Positions 45,126-57,566 of a DNA stretch of 64,000 nt are shown piece after piece. Both the position numbers and the translations under genes were made by a program. The notes beneath the pieces are model-generated. The model was not told the DNA's origin. It did not search any database and was given only the letters and a program-made list of their open reading frames with translations. Origin of the DNA: Chalciporus piperatus (Eukaryota > Basidiomycota > Agaricomycetes > Boletales > Boletaceae); assembly GCA_038093975.1 (NCBI GenBank), contig JBBPTG010000028.1:62001-126000 (forward strand), given 5' to 3'. Position 1 is the stretch's first letter; every line of letters begins with the position of its first letter.

Positions 45126-48100
45126 CTACGACAGGTAAGCGCACCGGTCGTAATTTCCACCCTGGTTAGCTCCCCACCAGTTCGGGAAGAGATGGGACGT
45201 TCCCGCCGCACCCTGGACTGCAAAAGAAAGAACGAACACCATCACTTGAGTTCCTCCATCGAGAGCTAACGTTTGTGTCTTTAGTTTCTAGCCAAACGAT
45301 TCGATTCACTGGCTGAACTCACCAGCTCCGATGATGTAGTTGTATTGGGCGAACCATTTGGGGTAGCGGGTACGCAACCACCATTGGGAAAGGAACGCGA
45401 CCGCGAAGTAGGACAGGATCGATGAGTTGATTCCGACACACAGCCATCCGATGTAGTAGCTGTCACATTGTAAGTATACCCAAGCTACCGGAAGACGAAA
45501 TCAAGAGATGAATCCAGACGTACCAGATGACCGGCGTGTACAGATAGTCCATTCGCAGCTTCGGCCAGTAACGGTGGACGATCCAGAATGGGACGGGGAC
45601 GAACAACCCGATAACGTATGCCCACGCCACCCATTGGTATCTTTGCCCTGTCGCGAAGAGTTCGTGGCTGAGACCTCCCCAAGCGATAGCCTGGGAATTG
45701 TATTGCTGCGGTTGTTGACCAGACCAGATATTGGTCCCTTGTATGGAAAGAAGGATCTCGCGCTGATTGTCAATGATGGAGTTCATCAACACTAAGGCGG
45801 AACGTGAGTGTCGGCCAACTAGGGTTATATAATGACTCGTTATATCTTACCAAAGTTCAGTACAGCCCCGAGCAGTGTACCGATGATCTGGGCGGTGAAC
45901 GCAGCACGAGGGGGAAGCTTCGCGTCTTGGGAAGAATTAGAACCTTGCACTGATGAAGACAAGATACAGCGCAAAGACCTACATTGAGCGATTTTGAGGT
46001 CTCGTAATAGCAACTGAGCCTGCGTCACGGTATCTGCGGTGCGACTTAGGTAAAACATATCTTTTGATGTGGTCTCCAAACTTACTGTAGCTGTAGAGCA
46101 CGAAGTACATGTTTGCCATTGGCTTGCCAGGATGAAGAAACCCTCCGATCATTTGTACGAATCTATTGGATGAGTTCAGTTACTGTAGATTTATGGCATG
46201 AATGAGTTTTTCACGTACGGCTGGATGATAAACGCAAGCCCAGTGATAGCGTAAAGCGCTCCGAAGAACAGAATAGATACGGTGGCCAACAGTGTTGCAA
46301 TCACGAATCCCCACCTATTCACCATTCAGAAATTTAGTGCTAGACGGCCAACGACAACTTACCACGGAAGCGTCGAGTCGGTCTTGTAAATGACGACCAA
46401 AGCAATGATGACGGACACCACGAATGTAACAAAATACCAGCTGTTCGGCGCATCGGGGTACTGTTTCTCGTCAGAGCGAGGTCCCTGAGAGAACAAAGTC
46501 ACTCACTTTGAGCATTTCCACGTAGTGAGGGTCCAATTCTTTGTTCTCCTTTGCATCCCTCACACCGTCATTCTGCCAGAATTTCCAGTTGAACGTCCTC
46601 CACGACTCCTTGAGGTACGCAGGGCTTGCCCAGCTCCACGAAGAGCGCAGATCGTCCATGTTCCAGAGAAGAAGGTGGGTGAAGGTTGCGGCCAGCCCGA
46701 GGTTTGTGGTTAAAAGGTTGATCACCCATGTGGCTGAGTACCAGGGAAGCCCCTGCTCCGCGAGCAAGGCGGGATCGACTTCATAGTTTGAGTTGAGGAT
46801 AAGCGACTGGTTATACTGCGTGCCGTCTGCGTAGTAAAGTAGCTGAGACAACTGAGGAAGAGAGGATAAGTTGGCGTTCTGGGCTTCATCGGAATAGACG
46901 TACGAATGGGAAGCTCTGTGCGTGCCAAATGTCGTTGTAGTACACGGCAGCAAATACGACCCTAATCGATTCGTGTCAATGTGGCGTCCCGATGGGGGAA
47001 ACACAGCTTACAAGCAGAGAAGGTAGCCGATCAAGTTGGAGAACTGGATAGATGTTAATGGCGCGTGGCTGTCCGGCATGGCCAGAGACTTACTTGTGCT
47101 TTGAGAGGGATGGTCATGGGGTTGACACCACTAGATATATACTAAGGAAAACAGTCAGATAACTAAGAGAAACATCGGGTGTGCACGAACCTGCCAGTCG
47201 AAGCAGATGGACAGGATTCCAAGGCCCTCATTCCCGTTAGAGCCGCCGAACATTTGAGTGAACGCGGCGCTGTTGGGGTTCGCGAGACAGAAAATAGAGA
47301 ACCCGGTGAGTAGAGGGAATATCCACTCGGGGAAAAGTTCCCAGACGAATATACTGCCAGGTATCAGAGCAGCACCTTGACACCAACAAAAAGTCAACAC
47401 TTACGCGGCGAACACGTAGTAGAACATTCTGAGTCTTCTCCTTGCAGAATGCCCGCCTTCGTACAATGCATCGAACATCGAAATCAAGGGAAGCACCATC
47501 GGGTACAACATCTTAGAGGGATAGAGAAGAACAGCTGTGCGGATGGGATTAGTTCGGAGATAAATCGGCTCAGCGCAGACATACAACGCATCATTCCACC
47601 GATTCCATAACCCAGCAGCTGACTCGAGAACAAGAGGAAGATGGAAGCGCCAGGGTTTGGCGTGATATTATAGTACAGGCGCTGAACTGCGAGGACTTCG
47701 GTCGCAAGGGCTGAATTCGCTGCCGCACTAGCCATGATGATGGCAAAGGCATTCTCCTTCTTGTTGAAAGGTCCCTGTCAACGAACAATCAGTAACATTC
47801 CGAACATCGCATACCATGCTACCTACGGGGTTCAACCACCTCAGGTAGCGATGGCGAGGAATAAATGTCTCCATGAAAATTCCCAAGACATAGGATACAA
47901 TAGCCAAGAACATGAGTGATACCAGTACGGTTTGCTGGTTGAGTTTGTGAGCGGAATAGACCTTACTGGAAAACCTTGCATACCGGTTTGAAATAATATA
48001 TCTGAGCTATCAAGAAATCAGTAGCACATCTAATTCCAGTGCGCGATCACGTACCAAGAACACCTCCAAAGGCAGAAAGGCCAATGCCGATGAAGAACGC

Positions 48101-48310
48101 GCGGAAGGTCCAAGGATTCAGACTCGGGTCATCGGACACTGAGATGACTTGGGTCGCGATATCACGCTCGTTCTGCAGGACAACATCGGTGGTCTCCACT
48201 CCGGTGGTCGCAGTCTCCAGATCATTCTTTCCTTGGTAAGACTTTTCATCGCTGACGCTCGGAGTTTCGTTCGCGTGGTAGTACTGCGTTGCTTCGACGA
48301 CGTCAGTCAT
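45126..48310 (-). CDS. oligopeptide transporter, OPT family
   Basis: Proton-coupled importer of small peptides at the plasma membrane. The start MTDVVEATQYYHANETPS follows a TTTGCAG that looks like a 3' splice site, so the ATG at 48310 is preferred to the one at 48346. An acidic cytoplasmic N-tail leads to the first membrane segment (RAFFIGIGLSAFGGVLG). The family signature is NP joined across an intron to GPFNKKENAFAIIMASAA. Further family segments are LLGYGIGGMMR, RTAVLLYPSKMLYPMVLP, WELFPEWIFPLLTGFSIFC, GILSICFDWQ, GGFLHPGKPMANMYFVLYSY and GLFVPVPFWIVHRYWPKLR. The C-terminus HLFPNWWGANQGGNYDRC is typical. About fifteen short introns. Complete and apparently functional. Confidence 0.92.
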
Positions 48311-48346
48311 TTTCCCTGCAAAAGCTGCTGCTGGAGGGTGAGACAC

Positions 48347-51300
48347 CGCGGTGTGAAGACCACGAGAATACTGCAGGGGTTAAAAGGCGCGGGCCATCCG
48401 GGAAAAGAGAATCCGGATTCCTAAACTTATCTCGTGTAGCTCTCTGGTCCTGGTGGTAATCAATGAGAACCATGCGTTCATCGCGTCAACTGACGATAAG
48501 AGGGCAAAGCATGAATCCATAAATAGATCATAGATAGTTTGTCACGAGGGGAATGCGACATTTTTACACCGTTCATCCCACATTGAAGCGAAAAGTGGCA
48601 TGAAGAACTCTCACCATACTATGTATGGAAGTGCGGAAACATTAAATTCAACGTCATGTGGGAGTTTCTGAACTCACTCGTAGTGGAGTTGGAGATCACA
48701 GACATCGCCGGTGCCTAGCCGTTGTTCGGTGGACTCCGAGTGGAGAGCCTTCGGGGCAAAGAGTTGAATGGTGGGGAACCGAAAGTCCTGTTCCAAGTAT
48801 CTTTTGTACTCCAGGTTTCTCAGATATTCTAGATGAGCCTGGAGCATCGGTTCAACCGAACCTCCACCGACTCTCGCATGCCGGTAACAAGACGCATTGC
48901 GCATGAATCAGAACGATAGTCTCGTCGTGTCGACATTCGAATATTGAATCATGATGCGTATGTCGCCGAGGTTCAACCAGTTGCGCTTCCCACGGCATCA
49001 ACTACGGTCTCGTGCTTGTCTCATCAGACTCATGCACGCCAAAGGCCACTTTCTGAAATCATCGTCCGTAGCGGACCAATTGCCCAGGAATAACTAGGGT
49101 GAGGCCCTGAGGGAAACGAAATTGGGATGAAACCCACGCGGTACCATCACGATGCACATTTACTTACCGCGGGCCCAGTCTTGGTCGGCCATGTTCTTCA
49201 AGCATCCAAATTTCACGTTCCCTGGAACACGAGCAAATGCCAAATCACGATCCGCGACGCGAGAATCCCCTCATGGTCACTCTGTCGGGTCTCTACAATC
49301 CAGGTAGAAACCGGAACTCGCGGAAGCGTACCTTCAGCACTGCAATTATGCGTCAAGGGTTGGATTGCGTGGGCGAATTCAGCCTTGAAGTACGTGGTCG
49401 TGGAGAAAGCAATCATCGAATCTCCTGATCAGGAATTGTTACATCAAGTTTTTTTGCGATACATAGTACATCTTGAGGTTCTAGGCCTAGGCTAGGACTC
49501 CATTTGCAGCATCCGGTATTCAGAAGCCCGAACGTATGATTCCATTTTGATCTCGAAGTTTGACCTTATGTGACAAGCTGTCCGCACGAACATTAAATAT
49601 TAAGCGTTCCACCTCCAATTCCGCGCGAACGTATATGTCTGGCCCCTTGGTTTTGTCCGCATCGTCGCTCGAATTCCTCAAGGGTCCCCGAGCCTTCCAA
49701 GACCATTCAAACCCAACGCACCGCTCGTATAAATCTACTCTCCCCGAGGCAGACCAAGAGTTGGATGAAGACAGTCGTTCACCCTCCACTTGTGGCTCAC
49801 ATGGCTCGGCGGTAGTGTGGGCACACCTCTGGAGCGCCCATGCCCGCTTCTTGAAGTTGATCCAATAATGGTCAAAGGAGATCGCAAAATGATAGAAGTC
49901 ACTGGCAATTGAATTCTCTCTCTCCGTTCTCAACTGAAGCTACGAGCCTACGACTGGAAACTCCATAATTTCACGATCTATCCATTTTGAGGGCATCGGA
50001 GTGTAGGAGCCGAGTGGAACATCTCCAACTTCGACGATGTTCTTTTCTTCATCCAGTGCATGCTTCGCGCGCCGAGTCCAGGTCGTATAATATCATGCCT
50101 TGGTCAGTGCATTCACGAAGTTCCTCCCCTCCCCACTCTTCACACAACAAACTATCTAGCCAGCTGCTTCAGCTGCCGCTCCGACACGAACGCACCTATC
50201 ATAACGAAGCACCAACCTCGAACAAAACGTATTTAGTGAAATGAACTGTCAGAACATTCTCCAGTACGTATCTTCCGAGTCCGTCCGAGTCTTTATATTC
50301 TGTGTTAGATAGCTTCCGGCCGGCGCTCGAGTTGTGCCAAGTACATTACAACTTGAACTTTCACTCGCGATCAAGCTCCGAAATCGCTGACGGATCATGG
50401 CGTTTCTTTCATGTACAGTGAAGGCGATGCGTCGGTATCAAGGTCTGTATCGTCAACATTTTACCCAGACATCCGAGTCGTCAATCGACCGGTTTCCCAG
50501 GGATGTATAGGCCTGCGGATCCTCCATCACCTTTCAACGAATTAAACATGGTACTCCGACCCCGTCTTGACATTCGAACGTGATTTCGTACGTCAACTTG
50601 GGTCCTCTGCGTAGCCCAATCAACCCTCCATACATACCAACCAACTTGAAGGTCCATCGCGTGATTTCCGGGGAGCCGTGATTGGCTCGGCAATGTTCCA
50701 ATTGTCAATCACTTTGAAGTTCAAGAAGCGCATGTGGCTGTAATAGGGTATTAGGGTCGGATGGCAACCGCACCTATCCGAGTGCGCCGAAGGATTCTAG
50801 CACTGATTCACCACCGTTAAGCGACTATTCGGTGAGACCTCCCTCGAAGCCTGAAGGTTGTCTTTACGGATTCTCGTGCGTGGATCTCGGGGTGTCCGGG
50901 TGATCACGAACGACGACGTGAACGGGACGATCACTGACCTACGACGTCGGGAGCCGCACGTACCTCTGGGATCGATTCACCGAATCTGCGGCCACTGGCC
51001 AAGGTGCAAGCAGACGGCCGCCCTTCCCGAGTTTGTGTACTCTCCGCAGCATAGAGGGTGGACCGGCTCTGTCTCAGATCGCCATCGAAGGGATGAATGT
51101 AGACGTGCAACCATTGGGAGGTCCTGGATAGTCGGAATTATCGGTCTTCACGAATGGGGAAGAAACGGCCTCGGTGTCTAGATCTAGAAGTGGGGACAAG
51201 TCCCACAAGTGTCCGGTGAGTCTCATGTGGGGTGTTGGTAGCGTCGTGGTGCGACTGCAGGCTTACGTTCGTTGGCTCGTTTTCGCGGTTACCGTTCGTA

Positions 51301-53008
51301 TTACGATTAGAGTGTGGGTCCCAAGGTAGGGTTGATTTTTTCTCATATTGGTTGACAGACGGGTTTGTGTGTTTCTCGTTCCCTTCGTGACGGCGCAGGC
51401 GTATGTATATGAATCCAAAGGGCCTCAACTTCTGCAGACTGCCAGACAGAAAACCACATTCCAAGTACTGAGGTAAATTCCTTATTTGCGAAGTGTCCAA
51501 TCAATCAAACACGCTGCTCGACCAAGGCAATCACACCCGGAGGAAGGGACGTGTAACGTGGAGTCCACGTGTGCCCTCTTCAAGAGACCACGCTCAGGGT
51601 GACAAAAGAGGTTTATGGTATGTGTTGCCCATCAGACTCTATCAGACTCCACCTTCCAATACAAACTGTCTCTGGGCTCAAAGACCGAAATGAAAATGAT
51701 GGGAGGCGTGTTATAGGTTACAGTTTGTGTATGTACTGGCATGAGAGGCGGCCGACTGAGCACTAGCAAACGCGCAACCCCGCTTTCCCCACGCGGGAGA
51801 GGCCCTTTGTTGGAGGATCGCCAAGGCTGAGAGTGGACTAGCGTGTTGCCACTGCGATAACCTTGTTCCTTGTCGGCCGTGTTTGTGTAACCCGTAGCCA
51901 GCATGATGCGCCGAGTTTTGAACTTTCTTTTCCTACACACTGAACAAAAAACTTTCCTACCCGATCGGGCGTGTCGAAATGATCACTGTGCAGTTGTGAG
52001 TTCAGACATGGGCGGCCACGGATTAATTCAGAGGTCGTCTTTTGTGGAGACATGGCGGGCGGTGGTGCCAGGATGTACCTTGGTGTCTCAGAGTGATAAG
52101 TCAGTGTACAGTAAATACTAATTTTCCAGTCTGGACGTGTCCAAGTATTTCACATACGACATGTATTGACACGACGAGCCGTCTCGGACCGCCGTGGTGG
52201 TGTCGCGGTGCGCTGTGCCTTGGGGTACGGCTAAAATGATATGTGGGCTAGGTTCACCGTTCCACGTTGTATACCTGTCAAGCTCGTGGTCCTCCATCGA
52301 TCACATCAAGTATCCAATTGAAGGCGATCTTTGGCAGTGCGGTAGAAATGAAATTGTTGTTGTTGTTTTTCTTTCTTTCTTTTTTTGCGTTCCCCAGACG
52401 GGGCAGTTGGTTTCTAAGCCCACAGCTACGAAATGGGTATTACGTGGATTCACATGACAGAGCGCATGGCCATCGGAACAGGGCAACCCTTCCGGAGCGG
52501 GGCCAACGGAGAGGTACAACTGGGGTTAAACGATTCGCATTTGGAAATAAATTCCCATGAAATGACAATAATTACCCTTCACGTAAAATAATCAATTGTT
52601 GCCAGGGGGTTAACCTCAATTGGGCCGAGCTGCTAACTGAATTTTATTGCGGGAGTATTTTCTAAGTCGTAATTCGGTTGGCGAGCTGCTCAAGTCTCGT
52701 CATCAGACTTGCCTTCTCTCACCGCAACGTCCACGGCCATCCCGCCGTCGCCCACCATCGTCGTCGACGACGACCAACAGGACTCACTCGGTGTGCGCGA
52801 CCGTCTCCCACGGATCAGCCGCCCTCCTCGGTCACATCATCAAGGAACCGTGATTGTTTCAACATTCGGATTCTACCCGTCAAGTCCTTCTTGAGCTTCC
52901 ACTTTTTAGCTCGTCTTCTCCAGCTTCGTTGCGATTGGTCTATATATCCCTCTCATATATCTGGTAATTCCTGCCAGTCAATCCGGTTATTCTTTCCATT
53001 CCGCACAA
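48347..53008. other. 4.6-kb region without a recognisable gene
   Basis: Only short open frames occur on either strand, none with a familiar motif, and no repeats of the F-box or LINE families are seen. It contains the promoter of the transporter at one end and, at the other, a probable 5' leader and promoter of the DUF1752/DUF3295 gene. Confidence 0.5.
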
Positions 53009-55868
53009 ATGCTCGCCACCTTGCCCGTACCCATTCTCTCGGTCACTGCAGAGGCAGTCAGAGAACTGCAGGGCCAGGATGCGCTCTGTGGTCTTTGGAC
53101 GAGTGAGCTATTGCATCACAGAACATGCCAATGACTTCCATCTCTGACACTTCTTTCTCTTTATCAGTCTTCACAAAGTGTAAGGAATCCGTCCAAGATG
53201 GCAGACGGCTCGAGAACATCTCTTGGAGGTTGTGGTACCGCGAGCTCGTCCAGGCACAGCTCTCGTACCGACCTCTCACACCGGACTCTCCCAAATCGCA
53301 TCCGAACGACGAACGATCCCTTTCCTCGTTCTTCCCCGCCGACGCCAATGAAAAGGTGTCACCCCAAATCCAAGGTAAGCGCCTCATTCGCCAAAACTGC
53401 CTAGTCTCTATCCCAATTCGGGCCATGACTCATTTCATGCTCTCTTTACCTTTGTAGCTCTTTCGTCTGGGCTCCCATCGCCTTCCGATCCGGCATCGCC
53501 ATGCCCGTTGTCAACCCTAATGCCAACTATGGTTCCTCCGCCAACCCCGGAACGCCCACGAATATCTCCGCATTCCACAGGGTCGAACGTTTCTTTTAGC
53601 TCTTCGCTCTCGCGCGGCAAATCAACGCCTTGCATCGGTCGCCTTATTGTCGACATGTTGCCAAACCAAGTCTGCATTCCCCAGCCCAGAGCCATGCGTG
53701 TTATCACCGTGACACCAGTGACACCAGTGCCATCAACACCTCCGCCGGCTACCCAGTCTAGTGGTCTTAAAGTGCCGCTCGTCCAACTTCCTGCCACACC
53801 TCCCGAAACGTTGTTTCCCCGCGTTGTTGTCGTGAACCCGACCCCACATCCGACCCCACCAACGACACCGATATTACATGATGACCTACCAGGGGCTCCA
53901 GAGCCCCCATCCGCATTCCTTTTACCCCCTCTGCCCCCGCCAGTTCTCAGGCCCGCGATTCCACAATCCTCGGGACAGCAACACACCGAGCAGCAATCAG
54001 CGCTGCCGTTCCAACGGATACCCAAGGAACCATCACCACCACTAGCCCCTGCCCGTGTTGCTGATGTTGGATCGGTTGGGCGGTTGTCAGATCGTCGGTT
54101 CTTCTTGCAACATTCTCCCGATGACGACGGTTCGCTGGAACGTGGAGATGGGTCGACGGCGAGTGGAAAGTCACCATCAGATTTGTTCGAAACGAGTAGT
54201 GTGGCATCGAGTCAGGTGAAGAGCGTGTTGACCGATGTCGATACCGAGGAGGACCACAAGGATGATCTGGCGGAGGATGAGGATGATCGACGGTCGACAG
54301 CTACTGGGACAGGGGCCGGGGGGAGACATGCACATGGTCGTCAAAAACCAAAAAAGGGTAAAGAAGCCGGGAAAGCTCGTCCTGTGATGAGACGGTCACA
54401 TTCCGCCAAACATGTCGCACCTGGGATGCTAAGGAAGTTGTCGACGCAACAACCGCATCCGCAACCGCATCCCCTGCCCCAGCAGACGCAGGAGCGGTGT
54501 CGGGTTGAAAAGAAGGCTGCGATGTTTAACATTGGTTCGGGGTCTTCCAATGGGTCGAGGTCGGCGACTGGGTCGTCGGGCACGGGTGCTGCCATAGTGT
54601 CACGGACGAGGGAGTCACCTGGCGTCACAGGGTTAACGGCCATTCAGACGACCGCGAAGGTGTCCCCTCCTCCGACGCATCCGCCTGTTATACCCATTGG
54701 ATTTGCAGACGGTCGCGTTTCTGCTGGTGCGAACCCTGCGCCCAATGGGAACACGAGCCCTAACGCGACGGCGAACGCGACTGCCAATGTTAATGCACAA
54801 TCGCGGAAGAAGATTGTCGTTGCGAGTACCTCGTCTGAGGAGTACGAGACGGAAGACGGCGAGGATTCCGAAGAATGGGCATCTGAGGAGATGGACGCCG
54901 AGGACAAGGCGCGCGATGCAGAAGAGACGCGCTTCCGAGAAGCTGCGCTCGAAGCCCAGCGTCAACGCGACCTTTTCGCCAAAATCCCCAAACGATCCTA
55001 CTCGAATCTCAACCGGACACAATCGGGGTTGTTGTCGCAGTTGATGAATCCCAATCCTGCGATCTTCCCAGCGAATCATCCCTATCGAGTTAGTCGGTCG
55101 TCGGCTGATATATCACGGCAGTATCAGCAGGCGCGGCAGGGTGCCGGTGTGCAGGTGCAGAGGAGTAGTAGTGCGTTTGCACCCCCGCGGTTGTCGACGA
55201 GCAAGAGTGCAGCTGCGCTTCCCATGGCTGCGCAGATCACTGCGATCAGCAGTTCGAGACCGCCGTCTTCGTCTGAAATGAAGCGGCAGGAGAGCGAGAA
55301 AAATGGGTATAGACCCAAGGGACCACCGAAGGAACAGGAGATGGAAGACGATAGCGCCGACGATGCAGATGACCGAATCCAGGTGTCCCACAGCGTGGCA
55401 CAGCAAAGGCTACAAGCTTTGATGTCACGTCGAAGTTCCGATCAGAGCCCATCATCGCCGCTGATTCAGCCTGTTGCTATGGTTGGTGGCTCTGGGGTGT
55501 TGAACTCGACGACGACGTTGCCGATTCCGCTCGGTTATCCGTATAATTTGCCTACGCCCACACCACCGATGACGCCGAGGACTACTCGTCGACGGATGCT
55601 CAAGACGGAGTTGTCAGAGAGCATGCGACGACAGTTGCTCTGGGAACGACAGGTTAGTAGCAATACGAACCCAGCTCTCACTGCTCGGCGAGCGGGTGGG
55701 GGACCATTGGGTGGTCTACGGCCGTTGACCTCGATGTCGAGCGTGGAGGTGACCAAGGACACATCGTCGACCAAAAGTGCCGAGGGCCAGGACCAGGACG
55801 AGCGAAAACGTCGCGCCCTTGCACGGAACCGCAGCTGGGCCGACGACTACCACTATAAGGGGTGGTGA
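53009..55868 (+). CDS. DUF1752/DUF3295-type regulatory protein
   Basis: Three exons: from ATG 53009 (MLATLPVPILSVTAEAV) to about 53102, 53168-53374, and about 53459-55868. Across the first junction it reads ALCGLWTIFTKCKESVQDGRR, split here as LCGLWT and IFTKCKESVQDGRRLENISW. This is the N-terminal signature shared by fungal nitrogen/carbon regulators of the AreA-associated DUF1752 type. The middle is long and disordered, rich in Pro/Ser/Thr, with an acidic block (YETEDGEDSEEWASEEMDAED, read in part). The C-terminus has RRQLLWERQVSSNTNP and ends SWADDYHYKGW, as in DUF3295 proteins. It probably acts as a transcriptional co-regulator in nutrient signalling; no DNA-binding domain is visible. Complete. 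Confidence 0.82.
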
Positions 55869-56627
55869 TCTCCTCGTTTCTTGGACTTTCTTCTTCTTCT
55901 TTTGGATCGTCACAAAGGATCTTCTAGCTATCTGGTCATCTTGCACTCTTGTCTCTGGCGCATCATCTTCATCCTCGCTATCATCGGTTCGCCGTCCATC
56001 GGACAAAGTCGCATCGTGCAGAACTTGCTCTCTCCCTCATGCACATTTCTCTCTTGTTTGTCATACTGTCCTTCTGACTTGCGTCGCTGTTTTACTTTTA
56101 ACTCTTTTTTTCTTTTCGCTGTTGCTGTTCCCTTACTTTACCATACGCGTGTTTACTAGGCTCCTGACTGCGCGCACGCTTCTCTCATTTCCGGAGCTGT
56201 GGCAAGTTTGTCTTGATTCCCCGGTTTCCACTTTTCGTTTTTCGGTTCGTAGCACGATATCCATATTTGCGCTGAATCTCCTTTTTACCTTTTCATCCTG
56301 CCTCGCATCAGATCCGTCAGTCAACAATGTTTTTAGTAGTCTCCACGTATTTTCCTCGCTGTCCATTTACGATGTAATAGTAGTTGAAACCCCATGGTAG
56401 TATATAATCTTTCTTTACTTGGTACATGTTCCTTTTTTTTTTCCCGTTCCTTCCTCTCGTGTTGCGTTCGATTGGGGGATGTTGTTAAATATTGTGTATG
56501 AGGTCGTATTGTATATATATATACCGCCGTCGGTTCGAGATGGGTTGACGTGTACCATGACATTGATCGTATCACCTGCGTACTATCCATGGATGTGAAT
56601 GTGGTCAATTTAGGAACACCGTTGCTA
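55869..56627. other. 3' UTR and spacer
   Basis: Strongly pyrimidine-rich sequence (TTCTTC and CTCTTTTTTT runs) follows the stop of the regulator gene. The open frames here look like low-complexity UTR. A TATATATATA run lies at about 56510-56525. Confidence 0.5.
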
Positions 56628-56930
56628 TTAGGGGGTCACTGTGAGGTTCAGACGAGGTACATAAACCTCGGTCCTCGACGGCCACATTTGGTACTTGGCT
56701 TCACCTAACCTTGAAGCAGCCTGGCCTTGTACGAGGTATGCATATGTAACCTTCACCTTCCAAGTTCCGGCAGAGGAGGGAAGGCTTCCCATTATGGGCA
56801 TATGCTTTGTTCGAGTTGGGGGCGTGTCAACGGGTGCTGGTGTCGTCACGTTCTGGACTGGGGGAGCTGCGCCGCGGTGGGGCTGGGCACTAGAGTCTAG
56901 CTTGCCAGGACTGGAATCAGAAGCATCCAA
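56628..56930 (-). CDS. hypothetical small protein (possible 3' exon)
   Basis: An open frame of 100 codons, beginning MDASDSSPGKLDSSAQPHRG and ending YVPRLNLTVTP. The second half (GTWKVKVTYAYLVQGQAAS, KYQMWPSRTEVYVPRL) has alternating beta-strand character. It may be the last exon of a gene whose earlier exons lie between 56950 and 57300 on the same strand, where MNTTIILSYEYRLRTV could be a first exon, but the splices are not convincing. No family recognised. Confidence 0.35.
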   Translation of the reverse strand: MDASDSSPGKLDSSAQPHRGAAPPVQNVTTPAPVDTPPTRTKHMPIMGSLPSSAGTWKVKVTYAYLVQGQAASRLGEAKYQMWPSRTEVYVPRLNLTVTP

Positions 56931-57566
56931 GTAACAGTGTGGTAGTACGTTTTCTGGATCGTTTTAGAGGAGGGTGAAGTCGATGAGTCCGTGAGAGAGA
57001 GGGTACTCCGAGTATTACCTACCGTACTTACCTTCATCCGTCGGAGCACAGATCAAGCTCATCCCCGCTCGAGAGGCGAGACTAAAATAGCGTCATGCGC
57101 CACCATCTCAGACTCTAGAGTATATACATACTGTCCTACGTCCGAGGACATTTCGCCAGCTCCAGCCTAAGAGAGATCTAATAGTGGGGTTAGTGAGGTC
57201 GCTACGTTCTGGTGAAGGAAGCGTGTGAATTGGCTTGGATTGACTCACACCCACCGTACGAAGGCGATACTCATACGATAGAATTATTGTCGTGTTCATA
57301 AGAATTGAAGGAGATCAAAGATATTAAAAGGACTATTGATTCAAGTTGGTGGACGGCTTGCCAGGTGTATGAATTTCGTTCAACGTTCAACGTTCAACTG
57401 GCTGGCAGGTCTCACATGTCTCACATCCTGCAGTGACCGCCAACTCAAACTCTGGCCCTCGACGAGTCCGACACGTCCTTGACAAAAGACCCGAAACTAT
57501 CAGACTCAGAGATATCAGACTCAGAACTATCCGATACAACCAACATCACTCCGACGACTCGACCCA

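Noticed and set aside
48308..48346. Upstream ATG at 48346 as the OPT transporter start
   Set aside because: The sequence between it and 48310 ends in TTTGCAGG, which looks like a 3' splice site in a 5' UTR intron, and the N-tail is normal from 48310. Either start leaves the transporter intact.
53435..54025. Minus-strand glycine-rich open frame opposite the DUF1752/DUF3295 gene
   Set aside because: It is the mirror of proline-rich codons in the supported gene; no independent evidence.
55777..56400. Plus-strand open frame of about 200 codons after the DUF1752/DUF3295 gene
   Set aside because: It starts inside that gene in another frame and runs through pyrimidine-rich 3' UTR sequence; low complexity, no motif.
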